From Patescibacteria group bacterium (GTDB lineage: Bacteria; Patescibacteriota; Minisyncoccia; Phycocordibacterales; UBA12079): a stretch of 26,338 nt of DNA. Below, piece after piece: positions 13,741 through 21,369 of this stretch. The notes below the pieces were generated by a model. That model saw nothing but the letters and a program-made list of their open reading frames with translations, did not search any database and was not told where the DNA came from. Within the stretch, counting starts at the first letter, position 1, and every line of letters starts with the position of its first letter. The stretch spans positions 1-26,338 of the forward strand of contig JAHIOZ010000098.1 of NCBI GenBank assembly GCA_018894995.1, read 5' to 3'. The position numbers were made by a program, and so were the translations under genes.

Positions 13741-14112
13741 GTAATAAGTATTAAGTAATAAGTAGTAAGAACGACGAAACCCTCTGGGTTTCGTTGTTCG
13801 GTAAAAAACAAGTTTAACGGGGCAAGCAGAGATGAATTCCTTTTGGGAATTCGTTGACGAAGTTTTGCTTCGCAAAACTTCGTCGTCGTGTTTAGAAATT
13901 AAAAATTCAGATTTATTTAAAAATTAAAAATTAAAAATTAAAAAATTTTAAACATTCGCATAATATTAGTATGTTTACCTCGTTTATTCGTATCATCCGT
14001 CGTTCTAAAAACTAAAAACTATCGACTGAAAACTTTTTAAAGTATTCGGATTATATACACAAATTTTACCAATTACCCACTACAATAACTGTAAACTATC
14101 AATTAAATTTGC
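13741..14112. repeat. Repeat-filled gap between recO and the surface-protein gene
   Basis: It holds tandem GTAATAAGTA-type repeats (13741-13769), then an AACGACGAAACCC-TCT-GGGTTTCGTTGTT hairpin (13770-13798), a GAATTCC hairpin, a GACGAAGTTTTGC-TTC-GCAAAACTTCGTC hairpin (13856-13884) and AAAAATT tandem repeats (about 13911-13946). No gene is seen. The first two parts recur inverted at 21266-21328. Confidence 0.7.
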
Positions 14113-14118
14113 TATACT
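14113..14118 (+). promoter_or_regulatory. -10 box giving a leaderless start
   Basis: TATACT, 7 nt before the ATG of the next gene; the -35 is weak (TGTAAA at 14090, 17-bp spacing). Confidence 0.55.
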
Positions 14119-14125
14119 TTTACCA

Positions 14126-16042
14126 ATGCCAAACAATGAAGAAAAAAACAGAATAGAAAAATTAAAAGACAGGCTTTACTCCAAGAAAGATATTATTCGC
14201 AGGGAGAGGTCGCAGTTCCCCAGAAAAATTTATGATGTGAAAGTTGCTTGGGAAGACAAAGATAATAATCAGGTTTTCCCTGATAAAAATGATTTAAAAA
14301 AAATGAAAAAAAAGACATTTTTAGAAAAAACATTAGTCGCTGCAGTTATATTTTTTTTGATATCGGCTATTGTTGTTTTTGTCGCAGTTTTTGGAGGAGC
14401 AACAAATGTTTCTTCTGATAATGTGGAAATATCTGTGACAGGGCCTTCTACTATTGAAAGTGGGGGGGAACTATTAATGCAGGTTTCCATTAAAAATAAC
14501 AATTCAGTTGATTTGGAATTGGCCGATTTGATAATTGAATATCCGGAAGGAACTCATTCTGCAAGCGGGGACATTCAAGATCTAAATTCGGTTAGAGAAT
14601 CAATGGACATTATATCTGCCGGAAAAAGTGTCCGAAAAGAATATAAATCAATTTTATACGGCGAAGAGAATAGTGAGAAAGATATTGTTATAAGTCTTGA
14701 ATACAGAATCGCAGGGTCAAACGCTATCTTTTTTAAAGATAGAAAATATGAAATAAAAATCAGTTCCTCACCAATCAATTTAATAGTTAGCCCATTAAAA
14801 GAAGTTATTTCAGGTCAAGACATTGAACTTTCAGTTAGTGTTGTATCTAATACTCCCAACGAAATTAATGATTTGTTGGTTAGTATTGAATATCCTTTTG
14901 GTTTTGAATTCAAGAGTGCTAGTCCTGAACCGGAATTTGGCAATAATGTTTGGAAAATAAAAAGTATTGATTCAAGCAGTCAAAATGTTATAAAAATAAA
15001 AGGTACCATAACAGGACAAGATGATGAAGAAAGGGTATTTAAATTCAGTAGTGGTACGAGAGATTTTAAAAATGAAAAAGAAATAGGAGCACTTTTTGCT
15101 TCTGTGACAAAATCTTTGTTAATAAAGAAACCTTTCTTAGGTATTGATATTGCTCTTAATGGAGATACTTCTGCTACCTATGTTTCTCAAAGAAATAAAT
15201 CAATTAGAGTTGATGTGATGTGGTCAAATAATTCACCGGCTACTATAATTGATGGTGAAATCCTCATTAAATTAAAAGGGGATATATTGGATAAATCTAG
15301 TATCTCAGTTGATAAAGGATTTTATCGTTCTTTTGATAACACAATAGTTTGGAATAAAACAACCAGCGGTGAGTTGTCCGAGATAAACTCGGGAGAAGGC
15401 GGTCGTTTCAGTTTTTCTTTTTCACCGTTATCTCTTTCTGCAAAAAGCGGTTTTGTTGACCCTGAAATCTTAATAAATGTCAGTGCAAAAGGAAATAGAA
15501 TTTCTGAAAACGAAACTCCGGAAGAAGTTATTTCCACCGTTTCAAAAGTTGTTAAAATATCTTCGGATTTGATGATTGCTCCGAGGGCGACTTATTATAC
15601 CGGACCTTTTGTTAATACGGGATCAATTCCACCAAAAGTCGATAAAGAAACAACTTATACTATTACATTAACGGTAACAAACACAACAAATAATGTATCT
15701 GATGTTAAAGTTTCGCTTTCTTTGCCCGCTTATGTTCGTTGGATGGGGGTCGTTTCGCCGACTTCTGAAAATATTTCCTATAATTCTATCGGAGGAGAGA
15801 TTGTTTGGAATATTGGAGACGTAAAACCTGGTGCAGGGACTAAGGAAGTGTATTTCCAAGTGGCTTTGTTGCCAAGTATCAGCCAGGTTGGTGAAAGTCC
15901 TAAGTTGACGAGTGATATTGTTATGGAAGGAATAGATCAATTTACAAATGCAATTATAAGAAAAACAGAAAAGGGTGTTTCCACTACTCTAAATACTGAT
16001 TCCGGATTTACCGGTTCAGGAGATGCGAGAGTGGTTCAATAG
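14126..16042 (+). CDS. Membrane-anchored protein with repeated Ig-like (DUF11-type) domains
   Basis: A 638-residue protein. Residues 1-65 are charged and cytoplasmic; residues 67-88 form one membrane helix (LVAAVIFFLISAIVVFVAVFGG). The rest is predicted outside, in an N-in/C-out orientation. The outer part consists of beta-sandwich repeats with alternating valines and the pattern found in CARDB/DUF11-like domains (VSIKNNNSVDLELADLIIEYPEG; VSVVSNTPNEINDLLVSIEYPFG; TVTNTTNNVSDVKVSLSLPAYVRW), about four units. There are no catalytic motifs or cysteines. It probably serves in the cell envelope or surface layer; attachment to a partner cell is only a guess. It lies 25 bp before glyS. Confidence 0.8.
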   Translation: MPNNEEKNRIEKLKDRLYSKKDIIRRERSQFPRKIYDVKVAWEDKDNNQVFPDKNDLKKMKKKTFLEKTLVAAVIFFLISAIVVFVAVFGGATNVSSDNVEISVTGPSTIESGGELLMQVSIKNNNSVDLELADLIIEYPEGTHSASGDIQDLNSVRESMDIISAGKSVRKEYKSILYGEENSEKDIVISLEYRIAGSNAIFFKDRKYEIKISSSPINLIVSPLKEVISGQDIELSVSVVSNTPNEINDLLVSIEYPFGFEFKSASPEPEFGNNVWKIKSIDSSSQNVIKIKGTITGQDDEERVFKFSSGTRDFKNEKEIGALFASVTKSLLIKKPFLGIDIALNGDTSATYVSQRNKSIRVDVMWSNNSPATIIDGEILIKLKGDILDKSSISVDKGFYRSFDNTIVWNKTTSGELSEINSGEGGRFSFSFSPLSLSAKSGFVDPEILINVSAKGNRISENETPEEVISTVSKVVKISSDLMIAPRATYYTGPFVNTGSIPPKVDKETTYTITLTVTNTTNNVSDVKVSLSLPAYVRWMGVVSPTSENISYNSIGGEIVWNIGDVKPGAGTKEVYFQVALLPSISQVGESPKLTSDIVMEGIDQFTNAIIRKTEKGVSTTLNTDSGFTGSGDARVVQ

Positions 16043-16066
16043 ATTTTTAGATAACTTATATTTATT

Positions 16067-17512
16067 ATGAATAAAAAAGAACAAGATAACAAAAATTTGA
16101 ATTCACAAAATGAATCGGACAAGATCCTAAATTTGCAAAGCAAATCGGACAAGATGGAAAAAATAGTTTCTTTGGCAAAGAGAAGAGGTTTTGTTTTTCC
16201 GTCTTCAGAAATTTATGGCGGTTTTGCCGGTGTTTATGATTTTGGACCAATGGGAGTTGAATTGGAAAATAATATAAAAAATCACTGGTGGAAATGGATG
16301 GTTCAAAAAAGAAGAGATATTGTTGGGTTGGATTCGGGAATTTTTATGAATCCAAAAATTTGGGAAGCTTCGGGACACACCAAAGGTTTTTCTGACCCGA
16401 TGGCGGAGTGCAAGGAATGCAATACAAGAATTAGAGTTGATAAAATTTTGGAAGAAATTGGAATTATCGCTGACGAAAAAATGTCTGAAGAAGAAATCAA
16501 TAAATTGTTTGATGAGAATAGAGATAAAATAAAATGTTCAAAATGTGGCAAGAAAAATTTTTCAAAGGTTCAAAAATTTAATCTTTTGGTTCAATCAAAC
16601 CTCGGAGATTTTACTGAGAAAGGCGACAACCCCGCTTATTTAAGAGGGGAGACTTGTCAGGGTATTTATGTAAACTTTTCAAATGTTGTTGATTCAACTC
16701 ATATGAAGTTGCCTTTTGGAATTGCCCAAATTGGTAAAGCTTTTAGAAATGAAATTTCTCCGCGACAGTTTTTGTTCAGAGGGAGAGAGTTTGAACAGAT
16801 GGAAATGCAATATTTTACTCATCCGGAAGACGAAATGAAAGAATACGAAAAATTGAAAGAGTATCGCTGGAAAGCAGTTTTGGATTTGGGATTAAGAGAA
16901 GAAAATCTTCGTTGGAAAAAACACGAGAATTTGGTTTTTTATGCAAAAGACGCTTGGGATATTGAATATAATTTCCCTTGGGGTTTTGATGAATTGGAGG
17001 GGGTGCATGCACGCGGAAATTACGACTTAACTCAACATTCTGAAGGAAGCGGAAAAACGCAAGATTATTATGACCAAGAAAAAAACGAAAGATTTATTCC
17101 GCATATTATAGAATCTTCCGGCGGAGTTGGGCGCTATGTTTTTGCGGTTTTGAATGATGCTTATACTGAAGAGGAAGTAAATGGAGAGATGAGGGTAGTT
17201 TTGAAATTAGACAAAAAAATTGCTCCTGTAAAAGTTGCTGTGTTGCCGTTGTCTAAAAAAGATGAATTATCAAAACCAGCTTTGGAACTTTTTGAAAAAT
17301 TGAATGAAAATTTTATTTGTCAGTATGATGAAACCCAGTCAATCGGGAAGAGATACAGAAGGCAAGACGAAATTGGCACCCCTTATTGCGTCACTTTTGA
17401 TTTTGATTCGCTTGAAGATAATTCTGTAACTGTTCGTGACAGAGACACAATGCAACAGGACAGGATTAAGATTGATGAGTTGGTTGGATATTTGAAAGAG
17501 AGATTGAGTTGA
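16067..17512 (+). CDS. glyS: Glycyl-tRNA synthetase (dimeric type)
   Basis: Class II synthetase charging tRNA-Gly; 481 residues, homodimeric type instead of the alpha/beta tetramer of E. coli. Conserved segments are RRGFVFPSSEIYGG..GVYDFGPMG, two CxxC pairs (CKEC, CSKC) in the inserted domain, motif 2 FRNEISPRQFLFRGREFEQMEMQYF, and motif 3 ESSGGVGRYVFAVL, then an anticodon domain. The family normally starts near MEKIVSLAKRRG (M30, position 16154). The first 29 residues are low complexity and contain a near-duplicate (NESDKILNL / SKSDKMEK) and a palindrome ATTTGC-AAA-GCAAAT, so they look like inserted repeat. The true start could be either. Confidence 0.95.
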   Translation: MNKKEQDNKNLNSQNESDKILNLQSKSDKMEKIVSLAKRRGFVFPSSEIYGGFAGVYDFGPMGVELENNIKNHWWKWMVQKRRDIVGLDSGIFMNPKIWEASGHTKGFSDPMAECKECNTRIRVDKILEEIGIIADEKMSEEEINKLFDENRDKIKCSKCGKKNFSKVQKFNLLVQSNLGDFTEKGDNPAYLRGETCQGIYVNFSNVVDSTHMKLPFGIAQIGKAFRNEISPRQFLFRGREFEQMEMQYFTHPEDEMKEYEKLKEYRWKAVLDLGLREENLRWKKHENLVFYAKDAWDIEYNFPWGFDELEGVHARGNYDLTQHSEGSGKTQDYYDQEKNERFIPHIIESSGGVGRYVFAVLNDAYTEEEVNGEMRVVLKLDKKIAPVKVAVLPLSKKDELSKPALELFEKLNENFICQYDETQSIGKRYRRQDEIGTPYCVTFDFDSLEDNSVTVRDRDTMQQDRIKIDELVGYLKERLS

Positions 17513-17542
17513 TGCGGAACGAACACGGAACTATGCAGAACA
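17513..17542 (+). repeat. Dispersed 30-nt repeat, copy 3
   Basis: TGCGGAACGAACACGG then AACTATGCAGAACA, a diverged copy of 1824-1853, abutting the glyS stop codon. Confidence 0.6.
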
Positions 17543-17574
17543 CACGCGAAAGAATTAGGTGAAAATTAAAATAA

Positions 17575-17602
17575 AAAAATGTGTCGCAAGCGACACATTT
17601 TT
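17575..17602. terminator. Bidirectional terminator between glyS and the convergent gene
   Basis: AAAAATGTGTCGC-AA-GCGACACATTTTT, 13-bp perfect arms with A/T tails on both sides; it serves glyS and the minus-strand gene that ends at 17610. Confidence 0.85.
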
Positions 17603-17609
17603 GACTAAA

Positions 17610-18080
17610 TTATTTAATGAGATGAAAGATTTTTTGCGGGTCAAATCCTTGAATAATTAATAAAATTTCTAAAAAATCTTTTTTGCTCATTTGCCATCTG
17701 AAGATGATGTTGAAACAGTCGTTCCTTGTTTCTTTTGCTGTGAGAAAGAAACCTTTATCTTTTTCGGGGTTGGGATTTTCGCACTCGTGCAATTTATCCG
17801 GAGGTCTTATTTTTGAAAGTTTTTCTGCAAATTTATCCCAAAAACATAGGCATAAAATAAAGGCATGTTCTTCGGATGACCCTGTTGTTGGGTGAGCACC
17901 GCAAATAACATTTAAATGAGAAGTTTCTACTCTGAAAATTTCTTCTTCTCCTGGAAATTGATACAGGGTAGCTACCTTTCTACCGCATTTTTTACAAATA
18001 AATTTTGTTGTGTCAGGTACTGTTTCTTTTTTTGAACACATTTTACCAACAATATTATTATCATACTTCGCTGTTATCAT
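17610..18080 (-). CDS. Hypothetical protein with a CxxC motif
   Basis: 156 residues, function unknown. ICKKCGRK gives one CxxC pair near residue 30; further cysteines occur in VICGAH, LCLCFW and HECENPNP, so a zinc site is plausible. The rest is a mixed alpha/beta soluble protein with a helical C-terminus. An in-frame ATG lies 18 nt upstream (18098), but it is part of the sequence ATGAGGAGGGG, which serves as the SD for the ATG at 18080, so the shorter form is chosen. It is transcribed alone from a promoter at about 18133-18160 and ends at the terminator shared with glyS. Confidence 0.78.
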   Translation of the reverse strand: MITAKYDNNIVGKMCSKKETVPDTTKFICKKCGRKVATLYQFPGEEEIFRVETSHLNVICGAHPTTGSSEEHAFILCLCFWDKFAEKLSKIRPPDKLHECENPNPEKDKGFFLTAKETRNDCFNIIFRWQMSKKDFLEILLIIQGFDPQKIFHLIK

Positions 18081-18136
18081 AATCTTTCCCCTCCTCATAT
18101 TTAATTGTTATCAAAAATTTCCCGATTTCTGCATAT

Positions 18137-18164
18137 TACTATATAATAGATTGATACTAAAAAG
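18137..18164 (-). promoter_or_regulatory. Promoter of the 17610-18080 gene
   Basis: Read on the minus strand: TTGCTT, about 16 bp, TATATA. The -35 region (TTGCTTTTTA...GTAT) resembles that of the 906-1229 gene, another small minus-strand gene with cysteines. The box position is approximate. Confidence 0.5.
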
Positions 18165-18178
18165 CAATAGTTAGAGAA

Positions 18179-18463
18179 GTAACCACTCATACTTGTTGAA
18201 TTTTCATAACTAATTAATAAGCGATGGATCGCCACGCATGACACAATTTTTAAGTTTTTTGAAAAACTTTGTTTTTCAAAAAACTAAAAAATGGTGTCAT
18301 GCTCGAGAAGACGGATTTTCCAGAGGAAAATCCGTCGACGAAATGCCGAAGGCATTTCGTCTTCGCGAACTTCGGAGCGACAGCGGAGAAGTGTGGCGAT
18401 CCAGAGTAACATCGTCAATTATCGATTTTAATGAGTTTGATGTTTATAAGTGTGAGTGGTTAC
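18179..18463 (-). mobile_element. MITE-like element, copy B (285 bp)
   Basis: Inverted relative to copy A. The ends are GTAACCACTCATAC (one mismatch) and a perfect copy of the 14-bp repeat. Flanking 8-mers TTAGAGAA (18171-18178) and TTAGGGAA (18464-18471) differ by one base. It shares with copy A the three-way foldback and the AT-rich 32-bp hairpin module, here with a few mismatches. Confidence 0.9.
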
Positions 18464-18497
18464 TTAGGGAATTTAATAATCAATTTTTCAGTTTGGT

Positions 18498-18527
18498 TTT
18501 CCGCGTAATTCCGCGTTCGTTCTGCGA
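18498..18527 (-). repeat. Dispersed 30-nt repeat, copy 4 (inverted)
   Basis: On the minus strand it reads TCGCAGAACGAACGCGG then AATTACGCGGAAA. It lies between copy B and the M16 gene. Confidence 0.7.
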
Positions 18528-18566
18528 CAATCCGCGATTTATTCGACTGGAAGGAGAATAAATACT

Positions 18567-19841
18567 ATGAAATACAACAAAAAAATATTAAAAAACGGAT
18601 TAAGAATAATTACTGTGCCGATGCAGGATAACAATACTGTGACAGCTTTGGTGTTGGTGGAGGCCGGTTCCAAATATGAAAACGAAAAGAATAACGGGAT
18701 TTCTCACTTTTTGGAGCATATGTGTTTTAAAGGTACTGACAACCGTCCCAATCCGGGTGATATTTCTCACGAGCTTGACGCTTTGGGTGCTCAGTCAAAC
18801 GCTTTTACTTCTCAGGAATTTACCGGTTATTATGCCAAAGCTCACACAAAGCAAACCCATAAATTAATTGATATTATTTCTGATTTGTATTTGAACCCAA
18901 TTTTCAACGATGCGGAAATTGAAAAAGAAAAAGGTGTGATTATTGAAGAAATGAATATGTATAAAGATTTGCCGATGAGAGACATCCACGATGTTTTTAT
19001 GCGTTTGTTGTATGGTGACAGTCCAACCGGGAGAAATATTGTTGGAACAAAAGAAATCATTAAATGTGTAATTAAAAAAGATTTTGAAGATTATCGAAAA
19101 AATCACTATGTTGCTTCGGCGACGACCGTTGTGGTGTCGGGGAAATTTGATGAGAAAAAAGTAATTAAAGACATTGAAGAAAGGTTTAAAAATGTCAGTG
19201 TAGAGAAACATCATAAAAAAGAAAAAGTTAAAGAAAATCAAAAAGCCCCGCAAATTGCAATTAAAAATAAAAAACTTGACCAATCCCATTTGATTTTGGG
19301 AGTGAGGGCTTTTGATTTATTTAAAAAAGACAGTGCCGTTGTTTCAGTTATCGCGGGTATTCTTGGCAAGGGGATGAGTTCTCGATTGTTTTTCAAATTA
19401 AGAGAAGAAATGGGAGTTTGTTATTATGTGCGAGCGGGGAATAATGCTTTTACCGATCACGGTTTTTTCAATATTTCAGCGGGAGTTGACAACAGTAGGG
19501 TGGAGGAAGTGGTCGGGGTTTTGTTGGAGGAAATGAGAAAGTTAAAAAAAGATTTGGTGAGTAATTTTGAATTAAAAAAAGTTAAAGAATATATGACTGG
19601 TAGTTTGTTTCTCGGCCTTGAGTCTTCCGATGATTTGGCGGAATATTACGGAATTCAAGAAATTTTAAATCAAGAAATAAAAAAACCAAAAGAAAAAGCC
19701 AAAAGAATCAGAGAAATTACCGCTCAAGACATAAAGAGAGTGGCAAACAAAATTTTTAAAAATGAAAGTCTAAACCTAGCGGTTGTCGGACCGATAGATG
19801 ATAAGAAGAAAGAGGAGATTAAAAAGATGTTTGGAATTTAA
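18567..19841 (+). CDS. M16 family zinc metallopeptidase
   Basis: Predicted zinc protease of the pitrilysin / processing-peptidase family, 424 residues. The inverted zinc motif HFLEH is at residues 47-51 (H47, H51 ligands, E50 catalytic), with E127 in GVIIEEM as third ligand at the expected spacing. The C-terminal half carries the second, non-catalytic repeat (HLILGVRAFDLF; GMSSRLFFKLREEMGVCYYV). No signal peptide is seen, so it acts in the cytosol unless exported another way. The SD GGAGA lies 9 nt before the ATG. It stands alone, with mobile copy B upstream and two hairpin terminators downstream. Confidence 0.93.
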   Translation: MKYNKKILKNGLRIITVPMQDNNTVTALVLVEAGSKYENEKNNGISHFLEHMCFKGTDNRPNPGDISHELDALGAQSNAFTSQEFTGYYAKAHTKQTHKLIDIISDLYLNPIFNDAEIEKEKGVIIEEMNMYKDLPMRDIHDVFMRLLYGDSPTGRNIVGTKEIIKCVIKKDFEDYRKNHYVASATTVVVSGKFDEKKVIKDIEERFKNVSVEKHHKKEKVKENQKAPQIAIKNKKLDQSHLILGVRAFDLFKKDSAVVSVIAGILGKGMSSRLFFKLREEMGVCYYVRAGNNAFTDHGFFNISAGVDNSRVEEVVGVLLEEMRKLKKDLVSNFELKKVKEYMTGSLFLGLESSDDLAEYYGIQEILNQEIKKPKEKAKRIREITAQDIKRVANKIFKNESLNLAVVGPIDDKKKEEIKKMFGI

Positions 19842-19914
19842 GTAAAATTTTTTCCAAAAATTTTAGAATTAAGAATTAAGAATAACGAATTATGAATGAT
19901 GAATCTAGAATACG

Positions 19915-20012
19915 ACGACGGATTTTGCTTCGCAAAATCCGTCGTTTAATAGTTTAAAAACCTAAAATTAAAAAACGACCAAATGTGGCGACCGTCACAT
20001 TTGGTCGTTTTT
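19915..20012 (+). terminator. Two tandem hairpin terminators after the M16 gene
   Basis: First: ACGACGGATTTTGC-TTC-GCAAAATCCGTCGT (19915-19945). Second: 17-bp arms 19971-19987 / 19996-20012, an AAAAACGACC stem ending in GTCGTTTTT. Confidence 0.8.
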
Positions 20013-20034
20013 GAGTCATTAAATTTCAAAATAA

Positions 20035-20057
20035 AAAGCCCACTTACAGCGGGCTTT
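20035..20057 (-). terminator. Terminator of the 20079-20450 gene
   Basis: On the minus strand AAAGCCCGC-TGTAA-GTGGGCTTT followed by TTATTTT; 9-bp stem with one G-U pair. Confidence 0.75.
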
Positions 20058-20078
20058 AGTCTTGAGAAAGAAAATAAA

Positions 20079-20450
20079 TTATGGTTCAATCACTACAACC
20101 ATATTTCTTGTTTTTTCTTTGCAAATAATAAAAATATTGTAACCTTTCTCACCATCGCCATCAATACTACCTTTTCGAACATTTTCAAGGGTTTCGCAGA
20201 TATAGCTCAAAATGTGGTTTGTAAAATCTTTACTCTTCACATTTTCAGCTACATAGGACAAAATTTTGACGGAGTTCCTCGTCACAGAGATTACATTTAT
20301 TGCCTCTGATATAACCTGCACCCAATTTTTCTCGTTGAAGGTAAAACCTAGAGGGGTTGACTCCGGTTCAATCGAAGGCCCGAGCAATGTTACTAACTCT
20401 TTTTGAACTAATTGTTCTTTGAATAAAATACCTTCCATTAATTGGTTCAT
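20079..20450 (-). CDS. Hypothetical protein
   Basis: 123 residues, mostly helical, with a beta-like C-terminus (GYNIFIICKEKTRNMVVVIEP). No known family is recognised. The frame is open to an ATG at 20567, but AAGGAG stands 6 nt before the ATG at 20450 and the promoter (TTGACT / TACACT) lies inside the upstream extension, so the extra 39 residues cannot be on the transcript. Single gene with its own promoter and terminator, like the other small minus-strand genes here. Confidence 0.75.
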   Translation of the reverse strand: MNQLMEGILFKEQLVQKELVTLLGPSIEPESTPLGFTFNEKNWVQVISEAINVISVTRNSVKILSYVAENVKSKDFTNHILSYICETLENVRKGSIDGDGEKGYNIFIICKEKTRNMVVVIEP

Positions 20451-20517
20451 TTTGTTCTCCTTGGGGTTATCCCTTTTGAGTTTTTTAAGAATAACTTTAT
20501 TACTGATATCCGAAAGA

Positions 20518-20546
20518 AGTGTATAAAAAAATAATCGGTAAGTCAA
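20518..20546 (-). promoter_or_regulatory. Promoter of the 20079-20450 gene
   Basis: On the minus strand -35 TTGACT (20541-20546), 17-bp spacer, -10 TACACT (20518-20523); leader of about 60 nt ending in AAGGAG. Confidence 0.75.
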
Positions 20547-20649
20547 TTTAAGAAAACCCAAGTTCAAAAATTAGTTGCAACACCTAAGTCTATTAATTAA
20601 GATTTAGGCAATATGAAAAATAAAAAAGCAGGTATTTAATCAGGTTTAC

Positions 20650-20684
20650 AAAAAACCACGGAAGCAAGGCTTCCGTGGTTTTTT
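20650..20684. terminator. Terminator after the DUF378 gene
   Basis: AAAAAACCACGGAAGC-AAG and its 16-bp complement, with A/T tails on both sides. Confidence 0.8.
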
Positions 20685-20718
20685 ATTGAAATACCCGTAA
20701 ATTTAAGAGAGCTGAGTA

Positions 20719-20940
20719 TTAAGCGCAGGAACATTTTCTGCAACTTATCAGCATAGTGATTGCTGAAATTCCAACAAGAAGATATACAATATTTTCAACT
20801 GTAGGCCATTGACCTGCAATCAAATTTACAATATTCCAATTTCCTCCTAAGAAATATCCCAAACCTGTTAACCCCCAGTTAAGTGCCCCGATGAACATTA
20901 ACCAGTAAGCGATAGTTCCTGTTGTTGTTTTACATTTCAT
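20719..20940 (-). CDS. DUF378 family small membrane protein
   Basis: 73 residues with two membrane helices. IAYWLMFIGALNWGLTGLGYFLGGNWNIVNLI and the later VENIVYLLVGISAITML match the DUF378 pattern (GxLNWGLxG...hydrophobic...hxYhhhGhxxh). Function unknown. The C-terminus is unusual, with three cysteines (SCRKCSCA). No SD; a TATAAT at 20984-20989 (minus strand) lies about 44 nt before the ATG. Single gene, terminated by the hairpin at 20650. Confidence 0.88.
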   Translation of the reverse strand: MKCKTTTGTIAYWLMFIGALNWGLTGLGYFLGGNWNIVNLIAGQWPTVENIVYLLVGISAITMLISCRKCSCA

Positions 20941-21022
20941 AACAAAAATTATTTATATATTTATAATAATTCGACTCAATTAAATTATAACAGTTTTAAA
21001 TAATTGTCATAGTTGATAACTA

Positions 21023-21222
21023 GTAACCACTCACACTTATAAACATCAAATTCAATAAAATCGATAACTGACATTAGTTAGTCTGGATCGCCACACTTCT
21101 CCGCTTCGCTCCAAATTTCGTCGACGGATTTTCCTCTGGAAAATCCGTCTCTGCGAGCGATAGTGTGGCAGTCTAGAAATTTATTCATAATCCGTAAGGA
21201 TTTAACAACTGTGAGTGATTAC
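21023..21222 (+). mobile_element. MITE-like element, copy C (200 bp)
   Basis: Left end GTAACCACTCACAC; the right end has two mismatches. It is flanked by a perfect 8-bp direct repeat, GATAACTA (21015-21022 and 21223-21230). The inner part has the CTGGATCGCCACAC and CGACGGATTTTC / GAAAATCCGTC segments but lacks the 32-bp hairpin module and the GACGAAATGCC hairpin of copies A and B. Confidence 0.92.
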
Positions 21223-21265
21223 GATAACTAAAGTCGGCAGTCTGAAAATGACAAAACTATAAAAC

Positions 21266-21328
21266 ACGACGAAACCCAAAGGGTTTCGTCGTCACTTACT
21301 ACTTACTACTTATTACTTAATACTTTTT
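21266..21328. repeat. Hairpin plus tandem TTACTACTTA repeats
   Basis: ACGACGAAACCC-AAA-GGGTTTCGTCGT (21266-21292) followed by CACTTACTACTTACTACTTA-type tandem repeats. This is an inverted counterpart of the module at 13741-13798. Confidence 0.7.
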
Positions 21329-21334
21329 TCTCCC

Positions 21335-21363
21335 TTGCTACTTATTCTTCACTATTTTATACT
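21335..21363 (+). promoter_or_regulatory. Leaderless promoter of the AI-2E family gene
   Basis: -35 TTGCTA (21335-21340), 17-bp spacer, -10 TATACT (21358-21363), 6 nt to the ATG. Confidence 0.7.
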
Positions 21364-21369
21364 ATAGTT

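Noticed and set aside
18238..18561. Open frame of 107 codons on the plus strand
   Set aside because: It is the translation of mobile copy B and the following repeat. A similar KAFRLRELRS segment appears in the minus-strand frame over copy A (12460-12762) only because the DNA repeat is shared; there is no start signal or protein-like composition.
19983..20309. Plus-strand open frame of 108 codons
   Set aside because: It begins inside a terminator hairpin and lies antisense to the 20079-20450 gene, which has a promoter, SD and terminator of its own.
20451..20567. Longer N-terminus for the 20079-20450 protein
   Set aside because: The promoter (TTGACT / TACACT) is inside this stretch and the SD points to the ATG at 20450.
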